DNA from: Xestospongia muta | Lineage: Eukaryota > Porifera > Demospongiae > Haplosclerida > Petrosiidae | Length of the DNA: 64,000 nt | Direction: 5' to 3' | Assembly: GCA_963693285.1 (NCBI GenBank) | Contig: OY848931.1 | Location: forward strand, 4,444,079-4,508,078 | Part shown: positions 47,232 to 57,829 of the stretch, in pieces | How positions within the stretch are numbered: position 1 is the stretch's first letter | How the letters are laid out: each line of letters begins with the position of its first letter | Notes under the pieces: generated by a model | What the model was told of the DNA's origin: nothing | Seen by the model: the letters and a program-made list of their open reading frames with translations, nothing else | Database searches by the model: none | Made by a program: the position numbers and the translations under genes

Positions 47232-48129
47232 ATGAAAATTACAAAGATGTTCTTGATTATAGCAGTTATAGCTTTGGTCTGTTCTACTGTCAATGGAAAC
47301 TGTCATGATGATTGTTCACTTCCTCCATTTTATCACAATACCAGTGTTAATTCCATCATAAGTTAGTTTCTATATTTATATATGTTACATTGTGACTATT
47401 TCTTCTTCCATAGAATGTCCTATAGCTTGTGATTGTAAAGCATGGCTTGAAGCTGGTGTTAAAAAGAGTGGTATCTATCCTATCAAACCTGATGAAGACA
47501 GTCCCTTTCAAGTTAAGAGTATAAACCATTTGTATAAATAATTAATTATCTCTCTCTACTAGGTCTACTGTGATATGGAGACTGATGGTGGTGGATGGAC
47601 TGTCTTTCAGAGGAGACAAGATGGATCTGTTGACTTTAATCGTAGTTGGGTTGACTATGAAAGAGGTTTCGGTAATCTTAGTGGAGAATTTTGGCTAGGC
47701 TTAAGTAAACTACATCGTCTTACACGATATGGAATACATACTCTACGAGTGTGTCTTGGAGACTTTGAAAACAACACAGCTTATGCCCAGTACTGTACAT
47801 TCAGTATTGGAGACAGTATTACTGAGTACACACTTAATGTAGGAGGATATGCTGGTACTGCTGGAAATGGATTATATGGAGGTGGTGGACATAACCACAA
47901 TGGTATGAAGTTTTCTACTAAAGACAATGACAATGATAAGTGGAGTGGTAAATCATGTGCCACACGCTGGAAAGGAGGCTGGTGGTTTAATGACTGTTTT
48001 CAATCCCACCTCAATGGACCATACTGTCATGGAGGATCTGTTCCTAAGTGGAATGGAATAATTTGGTATGACTGGAAAGGTCATAGCTACTGCCTGAAGT
48101 TTACCGAGATGAAAGTTCGTCGCAACTAA
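47232..48129 (+). CDS. Secreted FBG lectin-like protein, class B
   Basis: Spliced as join(47232..47361,47414..47511,47563..48129), 264 aa, introns 52 and 51 nt. Signal peptide MKITKMFLIIAVIALVCSTV then NG. The linker NCHDDCSLPPFYHNTSVNS has two cysteines and one NTS sequon. Exon 2 (CPIACDC, VKKSG) is 98 nt. The FBG core has [20 protein letters not shown] and AQYCTF (two extra cysteines, which could pair), IGDSITEY, a glycine-rich loop GLYGGGGHNHN, FSTKDNDND, SCA, GWWFNDC, LNGPYCHGG, WYDWKG and KFTEMKVRRN. It is the intact counterpart of the 41413 pseudogene in the second ~6-kb unit. Confidence 0.87.
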
Positions 48130-48458
48130 CACAAGTTCCTTGATAAAGTCATGTTGATTGTAATACAAACCTTGATAACTATCCTTTTTATTAAATAGAA
48201 ATTGAACAGTCAATATGGTATTGTTCATTTAATTTTGTATTGTATTAATTTGTTCAGTAGTATTACATGGTACTCTTGTTGTCCTTTTAAACTCAAATTT
48301 AATCACTTTCCAAACACTAAAGCAATAGTAAAAGTTATTTTTGGGATATATGTAGTTTACAGGAATTTGTTATATCAACTGATAACTTCCTGTCACATGA
48401 CTGTTATCATAACTAATTCATACTAAAAGACTCCTGTAGACACCCATCTACTACAGTC

Positions 48459-48578
48459 TATAAAAGAGGACTACACTCACTTGTAGACAACAGCAAATAC
48501 AATACTACTACCTCAGAGATACATATCTCCTCCTCAACTATCACATCTTCTGTTCAACATCACATCAACTACTAAAAC
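48459..48578 (+). promoter_or_regulatory. Class A/C promoter and leader facing an inverted class C fragment (unit 2)
   Basis: TATAAAAGAGGACTACACTC from 48459 and a complete leader (CTCCTCCTCAACTATCACAT), better preserved than in unit 1. It runs into the antisense class C fragment at 48580 with the same junction (CTACTAAAACAGG). Confidence 0.74.
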
Positions 48579-48579
48579 A

Positions 48580-48668
48580 GGTAGCACCAGACTCGGACAT
48601 ATGAAGATAGCCCACTCTAGTCCAACTACCTTTACCATTACAATGGATACCAGTCATATCACAGTAGA
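48580..48668 (-). pseudogene. Class C exon 3 fragment, inverted (unit 2)
   Basis: Minus-strand reading YCDMTGIHCNGKGSWTRVG then HMSESGAT, with a few changes relative to unit 1. Same extent as 42752-42843, so the fusion predates the ~6-kb duplication. Confidence 0.8.
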
Positions 48669-50231
48669 TCAAATCAAAGAAGGCATTTTCATTAAGAACT
48701 TAATAAAACTCTGACGTAGCAACTATGTTATAAGTTAATATGTCTTGACATCATTCGACTTCAGTGTGTTGAATATGAAAGTGGGAGATATTTTCCAAAG
48801 ACTTTATCAATGTATTAGAGAGAAGTTCATTATTTTGTCACACGTTACATCATCACTATCTATACAGTATGATACAGGTACAGTGTCGTTGACTCTTTCT
48901 TTAGTTGTATATAGTTCTGTCTTGAAAGGAAGCTGATCTCCTATGTCAGTTAATAACACTTTAATAAGACAAGTTGGTGTAAACTTGTGATAAACAAATG
49001 TGTCATCATTAGCAGTTGTTGACTTTTGTAATGCTAACCATTAGTGGTAAAGCTCTAGAATTATTAAGCAAAAACATTTTATTGGAATAATAATGAATAC
49101 TAAATTAGTCCCAATATACAAAATTAATGTACATTTATATCCATATGTCTGTTTAAAGTGTTCCTTGTAACTTATAACTGTTATGTAGTGTATAATGGAA
49201 AATACTCATAAAGAGTTAATTTTGCCATATGGCCATTATCAAAGTAATAACATTGATAAAAAAGAACATACTTTGATGATGGCTAAATGGCCAAATTAAC
49301 TCTTTATGAGTATTTTCCATTATACAGTATATAACATTTACAAATGACACTTCAATCAGACATGTGGGTGTGATTTTGCGACCAACTAGCTAACATAACA
49401 CCATTACAATTTATTGATTTAAAAACATAATCCATTAGTGCCAAAGCTGTTAGCAGTCTTAAATAACTATTGTAAATTAATCTCTTTTGACATAATGTAA
49501 CTGGATATAAAATACCACATTGAAAAAAATTAATAATGAAAACTAAATTCACATCCATCATTGTAGTGCTTGAGGTTAAGGGTAATGTTTGTTGGCAATT
49601 CAGCACTTTTATTGTCACATACAACAATATAAAACAAAGGGAATGAACATAAATATATGTGTGGTTCAAAAAGATTATAAGACTGCCTGGCACATTTCAA
49701 GTGCCTGGCAGTAAAAAGACAAGATCTCTATCTTTGATCTCAACTAAATACAAAAGTAATTATTATTACCTATACACAGACTAATATATAATTTAACACA
49801 AATTTATTACATACAAAAGTTACAAACAATACTTCAATCAGGTTAAGGCTAATGTTTATTGGCAGTTCAGCACTTTTTTGTCACATACAACAATATAAAA
49901 CAAAGGGAATGAACATAAATATATGTATGTGGGTCAAAAAGATTATAGGACTGCCTATATAAAAGTTACAAACAACAGTTCAATCAGACAGGTGGGTGTG
50001 ACTTTGTGCTTAACAAACATGACACAATTAGCATTTGTTGATCTATTTAACATGATCCATTAGTGACAAAGTTGATGGTAGTCTAAAAGACTATTGTTCA
50101 AAACCATCTCTGACATAATTTAACAAAATATAAATAAATACCATACAGGAAAAATGTAATCATGAAGACTCATATTGTGGGTGAGTCATTATACAGTTTA
50201 TATATACTTGTACACTTTCAATTGAAGTGGC
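48669..50231. other. Unit spacer with hairpin and conserved short frame
   Basis: Counterpart of 42844-44244. A frame ending at 48936 (NMKVGDIFQRLYQCIREKFI to SSVLKGS) is also open in unit 1 apart from a TGA near its start. I do not recognise it. The hairpin at 49180-49335 is listed separately. A partial extra duplication of the flank (about 49840-49960) makes this spacer longer than in unit 1. Confidence 0.55.
49180..49335. repeat. Long inverted repeat (hairpin), copy 2
   Basis: Second copy of the element at 43346-43498, arms about 67 nt around a ~22-nt loop (ATAACATTGATAAAAAAGAACA). Several substitutions are private to each copy. Confidence 0.85.
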
Positions 50232-50308
50232 TATATAAAAGAAAGCACTGTTGAGTAATCATCAGAACAACATTTAGAAGGTACCAACTGAAGTAAAAAA
50301 ATACAAAG
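50232..50308 (+). promoter_or_regulatory. Class B core promoter
   Basis: CTATATAAAAGAAAGCACTG from 50231. As at 44245, the ancestral ATGAAAATTAC start is lost (AAGTAAAAAAATAC). Confidence 0.7.
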
Positions 50309-51181
50309 ATGTTCTTGATTATAGCAGTTATAGCTTTGGTCTGTTCTACTGTCAATGGAAACTGCCCTGATGGTTCACTTCCTCCATTTTATCACAATAC
50401 TGATGTTAATTCCATCATAAGTTAGTTTCTATACTTATATAGTACATTGTGACTATTTCTTCTTCCATAGAATGTCCTATAGCTTGTGATTGTAAAGCAT
50501 GGCTTGAAGCTGGTTTTAACAAGAATGGTATCTATCCTGTCAAACCTGATGAAGACAGTGTCTTTCATGTAGAGTATAGACAATTTTTACAAATAATTAT
50601 TTATCTCTCTCTACTAGGTCTACTGTGATATGGAGACTGATGGTGGTGGATGGACTGTCTTTCAGAGGAGACAAGATGGATCTGTTGACTTTTATCGTAA
50701 TTGGGTTGAATATGAGGAAGGTTTTGGTAACCTTACTGGAGAATTTTGGTTAGGATTGAGTAAAATCCATCATCTTACACCAGATGGAGCGAACACTCTA
50801 CGAGTGGATCTTGGAGACTTTGAAAACAACACAGCTTATGCCCAGTACTCTACATTCAGTATTGGAGATTGTTTTACTGAGTACACACTTAATGTAGGAA
50901 GATACTCTGGTACTGCTGGAGATGAAATAACTGCTGGTCATATCCTCAATGGCATGAAATTCTCTACTAAAGACAACGACAATGATAATCATTATCGTGG
51001 TGATTCATGTGCCATAAAGTACAAAGGAGCCTGGTGGTTTAATAACTGTATGCAATCTCATCTCAATGCACCTTACCATCCCAATGGACCTGTTAATTGG
51101 TTTAGTGGAATAGTGTGGTATACTTGGAAAGGTGGTAAATACTCACTCAAGTTTACAGAGATGAAAGTTCGCCGCAATTAA
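50309..51181 (+). CDS. Secreted FBG lectin-like protein, class B
   Basis: Spliced as join(50309..50420,50471..50568,50618..51181), 257 aa, introns 50 and 49 nt. Paralogue of the 44322 gene in the second unit. Signal peptide MFLIIAVIALVCSTVNG, linker NCPDGSLPPFYHNTD, exon 2 CPIACDCKAWLEAGFNKNG with PVKPDEDSVFH. Exon 3 and about 300 bp of 3' flank are identical by eye to the 44322 gene, while exon 2 and intron 2 differ at several positions per 100 nt. The two proteins therefore share an identical FBG core from VYCDM onward, with IGDCFTEY and the loop EITAGHIL. Intact. Confidence 0.85.
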
Positions 51182-51872
51182 CTTAATCAACAGAACTCAT
51201 TGAATACGCATTTACAAACCCAGCTATGTAATTAACATTAACAATTATACTAAATCAAACTAAATGAACATTGAAGACTCAACATCAGTTTGATCATTTT
51301 AATTAATTGTTCATTAGTGTGACATTATTGCTGCCTTTTTAAAATATAATGAACAAATAAAAATTTATAAAAATTAATGAATTATTGGGATACTGTGTAA
51401 CATACAAAAACATCACAAAAAACTGTACACTCCTGATATCATGTATCACAATGACCTTATAAATATTATCCTGAAACTGGCTGTTGGTTAATATCCTAAT
51501 ATATTTTATTTTATTTCTTTGTTCTCAAAGACCTACAAAAGTAATTATTATTACCTATACACAGACAATATAACGTAAGTTTGTTACATACAAAAGTGAC
51601 AAACAACACTTCAATCAGACAGGTGGGTGTGAATTTGTGCTTAACAAACATGACACCATTAGCATTTGTTGATTTACTTTACATGGTCCATTAGCAGTAA
51701 AGTTGCCAACAGTCTAATCTTAAAGACTATAGCACATAAAGTTCTTCTGACATAATGTAACTACATACATATAAACTCTATATTGGAAAAAAATTAATAA
51801 TGAAGACTAAATTTGTTCCATTATCATATTGTGGGTGAGTTGTTGTATGCATACATCTTCAAATGGAGTAGC
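51182..51872. other. Class B 3' flank and spacer
   Basis: Counterpart of 45195-45884; identical until 51488 and similar thereafter. No gene seen. Confidence 0.6.
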
Positions 51873-51941
51873 TATATAAAAAAAGAACCATTGAGTAGTC
51901 ATCACAACAACAAATAGAAGATAATAACTGAAATAAATAAC

Positions 51942-52651
51942 ATGCTCTTGATTATAGCAGTTATAGCTTTGGTCTGTTCTACTGTCAATGGAACTTGTCA
52001 TGATGACTGTTCATTTCCTCCATTTCATCACAATACCACTGTTAATTCCATCATAAATTAGTTTCTATACCTATAGAGTATGTCGTGACTATTTCTTCTT
52101 CCGTAGAATGTCCTATAGCTCGTGAATGTAAGAATTTTGGTAAGGCATGACTAAAATCCTTCAGCTTGCATCAGATAGAATGAACACTCATTCAATCAAG
52201 AGTGGATCTCAACGATTTTGAAAGTAACACAGCTTATGCCCAGTACTCTATATTCGGTATTGGAGATGATCTTACTAAGTACACACTTAATGTAGGAGGA
52301 TACAATGGTAATACTGGAGATGAACTAATTACTCATAGCATTCAAATTTTTTTAACACAATGGTATGAAGTTTCTACTAAAGACAAAGACAACAATAATC
52401 ATAGTTATGGTGGTTCATGTGCCACAGACTTTAAAGAAGCTTAGTGGTTTAATACCTCTATGCAATCTCATTTCATGTACCACAATATACAAAGGACCCA
52501 GATGATTTAACTCTTGTTTTTGATCCCACCACCTCAACACACTTTAATATCATGGATGATCTGATTCTCAGTAGACAGGGATAATTTGGTGTGACCGGAA
52601 AGGTGACAGTTACTTTCTGAAGTTTATAGAAATGAAAGCTTGTTATAATTA
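51942..52651 (+). pseudogene. Decayed class B FBG gene, copy 2 (near full length)
   Basis: TATA at 51873 (CTATATAAAAAAAGAACC). Exon 1 from 51942 (MLLIIAVIALVCSTVNG, CHDDCS). Exon 2 breaks off after CPIAREC into mid exon 3, as in copy 1. This copy keeps the 3' half: an open stretch SNTAYAQYSIFGIGDDLTKY, loop ELITHSIQ, STKDKDNN, then TAG in the WWF motif (52442-52444) and a heavily mutated end recognisable by GGAAAGGTGACAGTTAC and GAAATGAAAGCTTG. Shows the original extent of the truncated copy at 45953. Confidence 0.82.
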
Positions 52652-53488
52652 ACAAAAGTTTTTTGATAAAGTCCTATTGATTGTATTACTATGTAATAGA
52701 AGTCTTGATAATTATCCTTTTTATTATATAGAAATTGAGTACTATAACCAGCTATAGCCAGAGTCCTCAATTACATGTTGAAAAGATTTTAGCTAGATAA
52801 CAACTATTCATTAATACTCTAATCTATACATTAAACAAAAAACATATGTACAATGATCACACTATCAAGAAATTAAAGTGAACCCAGCTGTATTATTATA
52901 TAGTAGGTTTATACTTTAACATAACACCATTACCATTTGTTTATTTAAAAACATGATCCACTAGAGCCAAAGCTGTTTGTAGTCTTAAATGACTATTATA
53001 AATTAATCTCTTTTGCATAATATACAATATAAAACAAAGGGAATGGACATAAATATATACATGTGGTCCAAAAAATTGATTATAGGACTACCTGACACAT
53101 TTCAAGTGCCAGGCAGTAAAAAGACAAGATCTCTTTCTTGATCTCAACTAAGTACAAAAGTAATTATTATTACTTATATACAGACCAATATATAATTTAA
53201 CACAAATTTGTTACATATAAAAGTTACAAACAATACTTCAATCAAACAGGTGGGTGTGACTTTGTACTCAACAAACATGACCCCATTAGCTGTTGATTTA
53301 TTTAACACGATCCATTAGTGACTAAGTTGATGGTAGTCTAAAAGACTATTGTTCAAAACCATATTTGACATAATGTAAGAAGATATAAATACCACACAGA
53401 AAAATTAAATCATGAAGACTCATATTGTGGGTGAGTCCATTGTACAATGTATATATACTTGTACTTGTACACCTTTAAATGAAGTGGC
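52652..53488. other. Unit spacer
   Basis: Counterpart of 46448-47170 with the same blocks in the same order. No gene seen. Confidence 0.6.
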
Positions 53489-53549
53489 TATATAAAAGAA
53501 AGCACTGTTGAGTAATTATCAGAACAAGAACTAGAAGATAACGACTGAA
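53489..53549 (+). promoter_or_regulatory. Class B core promoter
   Basis: TATATAAAAGAAAGCACTG from 53489, 61 bp before the ATG. Confidence 0.72.
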
Positions 53550-54452
53550 ATGAAAATTACAAAAATGTTCTTGATTGTAGCAGTTATAGCTTTGGTCTGT
53601 TCTACTGTCAATGGAAATTGTCATGATGATTGTTCACTTCCTCCATTTTATCACAATACCAGTGTTAATTCCATCATAAGTTAGTTTTTATACTTATATA
53701 GTACATTGTGACTATTTCTTCTTCCATAGAATGTCCTATAGCTTGTGATTGTAAAGCATGGCTTGAAGCTGGTGTTAACAAGAGTGGTATCTATCCTATA
53801 AAACCTGATGGAGACAGTCCTTTTCAGGTAGTGTATAGACAATTTGTACAAATAATTAATTATCTCTCTCCACTAGGTCTACTGTGATATGGAGACTGAT
53901 GGTGGTGGATGGACTGTCTTTCAGAGGAGACAAGATGGATCTGTTGACTTTAATCGTAATTGGGCTGACTATGAAAGAGGTTTTGGTAATCTTAGTGGAG
54001 AATTTTGGCTAGGCTTAAATAAAGTACATCGTCTTACACCAGATGGAGCGAACACTCTACGTGTGGATCTTGGAGACTTTGAAAACAACACAGCTTATGC
54101 CCAGTACTCTACATTTAGTATTGGAGATTGTATTACTGAGTACACACTTAATGTAGGAGGGTACTCTGGTACTGCTGGAGATGCACTTATTACTGATAAA
54201 AAATGGCCTCATCATATCAATAATGGGATGAAATTTTCTACTAAGGACAATGACAATGACAACCATAATAGTCTAAATTGTGCTGCGCATACTAAAGGAG
54301 GCTGGTGGTTTAATGCCTGCTTTCAATCCCATCTCAATGCACCCTTTTGTCATGGAGGATCTGTTCCCAAGTGGAAAGGAATAATTTGGTATGACTGGAA
54401 AGGTGATAGCTACTGCCTGAAGTTTACTGAGATGAAAGTTCGTCGCAACTAA
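53550..54452 (+). CDS. Secreted FBG lectin-like protein, class B
   Basis: Spliced as join(53550..53679,53730..53827,53877..54452), 267 aa, introns 50 and 49 nt. Signal peptide MKITKMFLIVAVIALVCSTV then NG; linker NCHDDCSLPPFYHNTSVNS. Exon 2 carries CPIACDC and SGIYPIKPDGDSPFQ. The FBG core has [37 protein letters not shown], the long loop ALITDKKWPHHINN, FSTKDNDND, NCA, GGWWFNAC, LNAPFCHGG, WYDWKG and KFTEMKVRRN. It lies in the third, incomplete copy of the ~6-kb unit. The loop is closest to that of the 41413 pseudogene (ALITNENKPYFINN). Intact; last gene of the array. Confidence 0.87.
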
Positions 54453-54774
54453 CACAAGTTCCTTGATAAAGTCCTATTGATTGTAATACAAACCTTGATA
54501 ACTATCCTTTTTTATTAAATAGAAATTAAACAGTCAATATGGCATTGTTCATTTAATTTTGTATTGTATTAATTTGTTCAATAATATTACATGATACTCT
54601 TGTTGTCCTTTTATATTCAAATTTAATCACTTTCTAAACACTAAAGCAATAGTTAAAGTTATTTTTGGGATATAGTTTACAGGAATTTTGTTATATCATC
54701 TGATAACTTCCTGTCACATGATCTGTTATCATACTTCATACTATAACCTTCATACCCTAAGTAAAATTTTTTGG
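54453..54774. other. Class B 3' flank; end of the third unit
   Basis: Matches 42317-42600 and 48130-48420 to about 54745 (GATAACTTCCTGTCACATGA). Where units 1 and 2 continue into a class A/C promoter, this copy runs into the inverted class C pseudogene. Confidence 0.65.
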
Positions 54775-55124
54775 ACTCAACAACATGACCACACAATGTA
54801 ACCTCAATATCATCATTGATTGCTTTATCAAGCACTCTAGTAAGCCAAGGCATTAGTTAAGTCGACTTGCGACAATCACATTCATCATTGCCACAATCCT
54901 TTCCATCCCACAAGAGATCATCAGAAAACAAAGCATTTATTAGATCCACTATTTCCTGACTCATAATAGTAATTGGATCCAATTTCTTCCAGTAAATTAG
55001 CATCATCATTGTCATTACAAGGATAGTTAAGTATGGCCATAGAGTACTCTCTCTGTCCACATGCAAATGTCTATACACAATGACGTGGGTTAAAACCATA
55101 AGTAATTGATATACTATTGACATA
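54775..55124 (-). pseudogene. Class C-type domain, inverted and decayed
   Basis: Minus-strand reading in shifting frames recovers the class C landmarks in order: YVNSISITYG, NPRHCV then stop then TFACGQ, NYPCND, NYYYESG, LLWDGKDCGNDECDC, then MPWLTRVLD, DDIEVTLC. Stops and frameshifts occur in several places. It is the downstream half of a class C exon 3 and diverged from the plus-strand genes. No exon 1 or 2 was found beside it. Confidence 0.75.
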
Positions 55125-56817
55125 ATACTGACCAATGCTTTGAAATAGAGATTTTTTTATAGTTTATGTAAGATGTGAATTATTTAATTTTGATTGGCAA
55201 AGACATTTGTAGTCAAAGCTGATACGATTTAGATATATCGTCATTGAACACTTAATTATCCATCATACTACATATTATCATTTCATATATTTTCTTATAG
55301 CATCAAATATACCCACATTAGAAATTGCTTTCAATAATAACAGACAGCTTGTCTAAACATTAGGTACAAGTTATTGACAACACAGCAATAACAAAATTTA
55401 ACAAAGATCCACAAATAGTCATCTTTGTATGTTAAATATCCTCAAGAAATTAGCCTCAGCATATATAGTGTATTAGTTTGATACACTTAGGTATAAACCA
55501 ATAATGTTCACATAAATAACAATAAAAAGTTAGATATTAAATTGAAAGTGATTAGTGACGTAACAATAACAGATTGTACTGATCAATAAGTGAGCAATGA
55601 CGCAATAGTATTTTGCAAATACAAGTTTTGCAAGATTAAAAATCAACATTTCGCAAGTAGCAAAACCACGTTGTATTACAAGATAATAGTATCAATCATA
55701 TACTAAATATGGAGTCCACCTGATTCACTTTGACCTCAATTACAAATGATTTAACTTCAGTGTAAGTCAATAGACAATTAATTGATTATTTTAAGCATAG
55801 TTTTTAACATGAGTTTGAGCCTGAGTGAGCTTTTAAATTAAAATATTTCTTACCTCAACTTCTTTATACACTCTTTACTTGCTGACCAGTCCACTGACAT
55901 CTCTGTTTGATTAGCTAAAAGTTATAAATACTAAGTATCTTAACGTATGATACAGCTGGTCATATGAAACTATTGTATGTATATGGCATCGTCTGAATTA
56001 CCAAATTTAAAGTTATCACGAAAAGAATAAAGCTGTTTCATAAAGCTTCACATCAAAGACTCAACCAAAGCTGATGACAATAGCAACATAGTAGAAGATT
56101 GTAATATCAAGGTAAAGCTGTCCTAAATGCAAAAGGAGAACTTAAAAGGCAAGCTTAGTGACAAAATTTATGAAACTGTATGAGTTGATCAATACTATAC
56201 ATGTACATTCACTTCTTTTTTCTTTCTGTTTTTTAAAGGGTCTCTGACACAATCTTCATGCTGAGAAAATACAGATCTTGTTCTGGAGGTAGAATTGGTG
56301 TCGTCAGCTATGATAATAATTGAAAGCAAATGTCCAGCAACAATATACTGTTATAATATTAATTCTGGAGTAGAGACATCTTCCAGAATGACTTTCTTAT
56401 TAGGTAATATTGTTATTAGTTGCTCCTTGAGCTTCTTTTAAAAGTAGCTTTGCATACAACTTTTGATTTTGGCTCTCAAAAATCAAATCACATGACTATT
56501 TTATGGACTACATAACAGTACATTGTTATTGGACATTTGATTTCAATTATTACTTGGATCCTTAATATTAAATGTCATCACCATCTCTCTCTATTATGTC
56601 ATTAGTACCTCATGGCCTGTCTGTCAAGCACTTGTCCGCACATGCGCTTACATGCATATATATCATATAGGTGAAATAAATATAGAATAACATTATATGT
56701 TTCAATAACTAGCTCACTCAAGCTCATCTCATATTGGTTGTATATGACTTCATAAATCATATACAACTTATTAAAGTCAAAGTGAAACAAGGTAGACATT
56801 AGTACTATAACACTGAC
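55125..56817. other. Spacer between the array and the mTERF gene
   Basis: Unique AT-rich sequence without array repeats or recognisable exons. The 3' untranslated region of the minus-strand mTERF gene must lie in its right part, but I could not place a clear AATAAA. Confidence 0.5.
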
Positions 56818-57666
56818 TCACATTATTCCTTTAGAAGTGGCGATAGTAACAGCAGCTGGAGTACTACTCTTGAGACTGAGGAACAAACTAAATAAAAATC
56901 AAACAATAATTATCAAAGGATCAATACTTGCTGATAAATTAATAATCATTAATAACTATTAATTTAGATACAAATCTTAGATCTTATTTAATTATCTCTA
57001 AATAAAAGCCAGTGACACATAATAGTTATACCAACAATGTAACGTATTAATAGAAAGATTTACTCTTATTCACTTACTTGATTCTTTGCTGGAGTACTTT
57101 AGGTTCTTGTATTAAAAGAGAAGGTAACCTTTCAACAAGAGTACACACTTCATCATGTGAAAAACCTTTACTCTCTAATAAAGAGACCTTCTTGTTGATT
57201 GATATAGCCGGATTAATGAGACAAGGCACTCGTTTTAACTATAAAATAGTTATATATATATATCATACTATCGTTACTAAAATAAGAACTTACATAACTT
57301 ATAAATTTTTGTATTGATACTGCAGGTAAAAAAAGATTGTGAAGGTCCATTAAATGAGCTCTTAAGTCATTCTAAAGAAGTGACATATCACGTTGAAATA
57401 GCTACTTACTATTCATTACGTATTGTACAATATATTGGATAGAGTGTGTTAGTTTTGTCATATCTATTGTTACAGTACTTGAAAAAGAAATTCATTGATT
57501 GCTGTGAGGTTAATATGTGCAGTTATATATAGCATTGAAAACTTACTGGGTTAGTGATGGTCATTATATGATGAGGACGGTTGGTGATAATGGATGCTAT
57601 TAATGAAGTGTCTAAGTAGAGGGGTTTCCCACTCAAGACTTCTAACAGTGAAATTAAATGATTGGC

Positions 57667-57709
<43 letters not shown>

Positions 57710-57764
57710 TAGTAAGTATTCACTGATGATTTATAATGCTAAACTAATGTAATACATACATACA

Positions 57765-57829
<65 letters not shown>

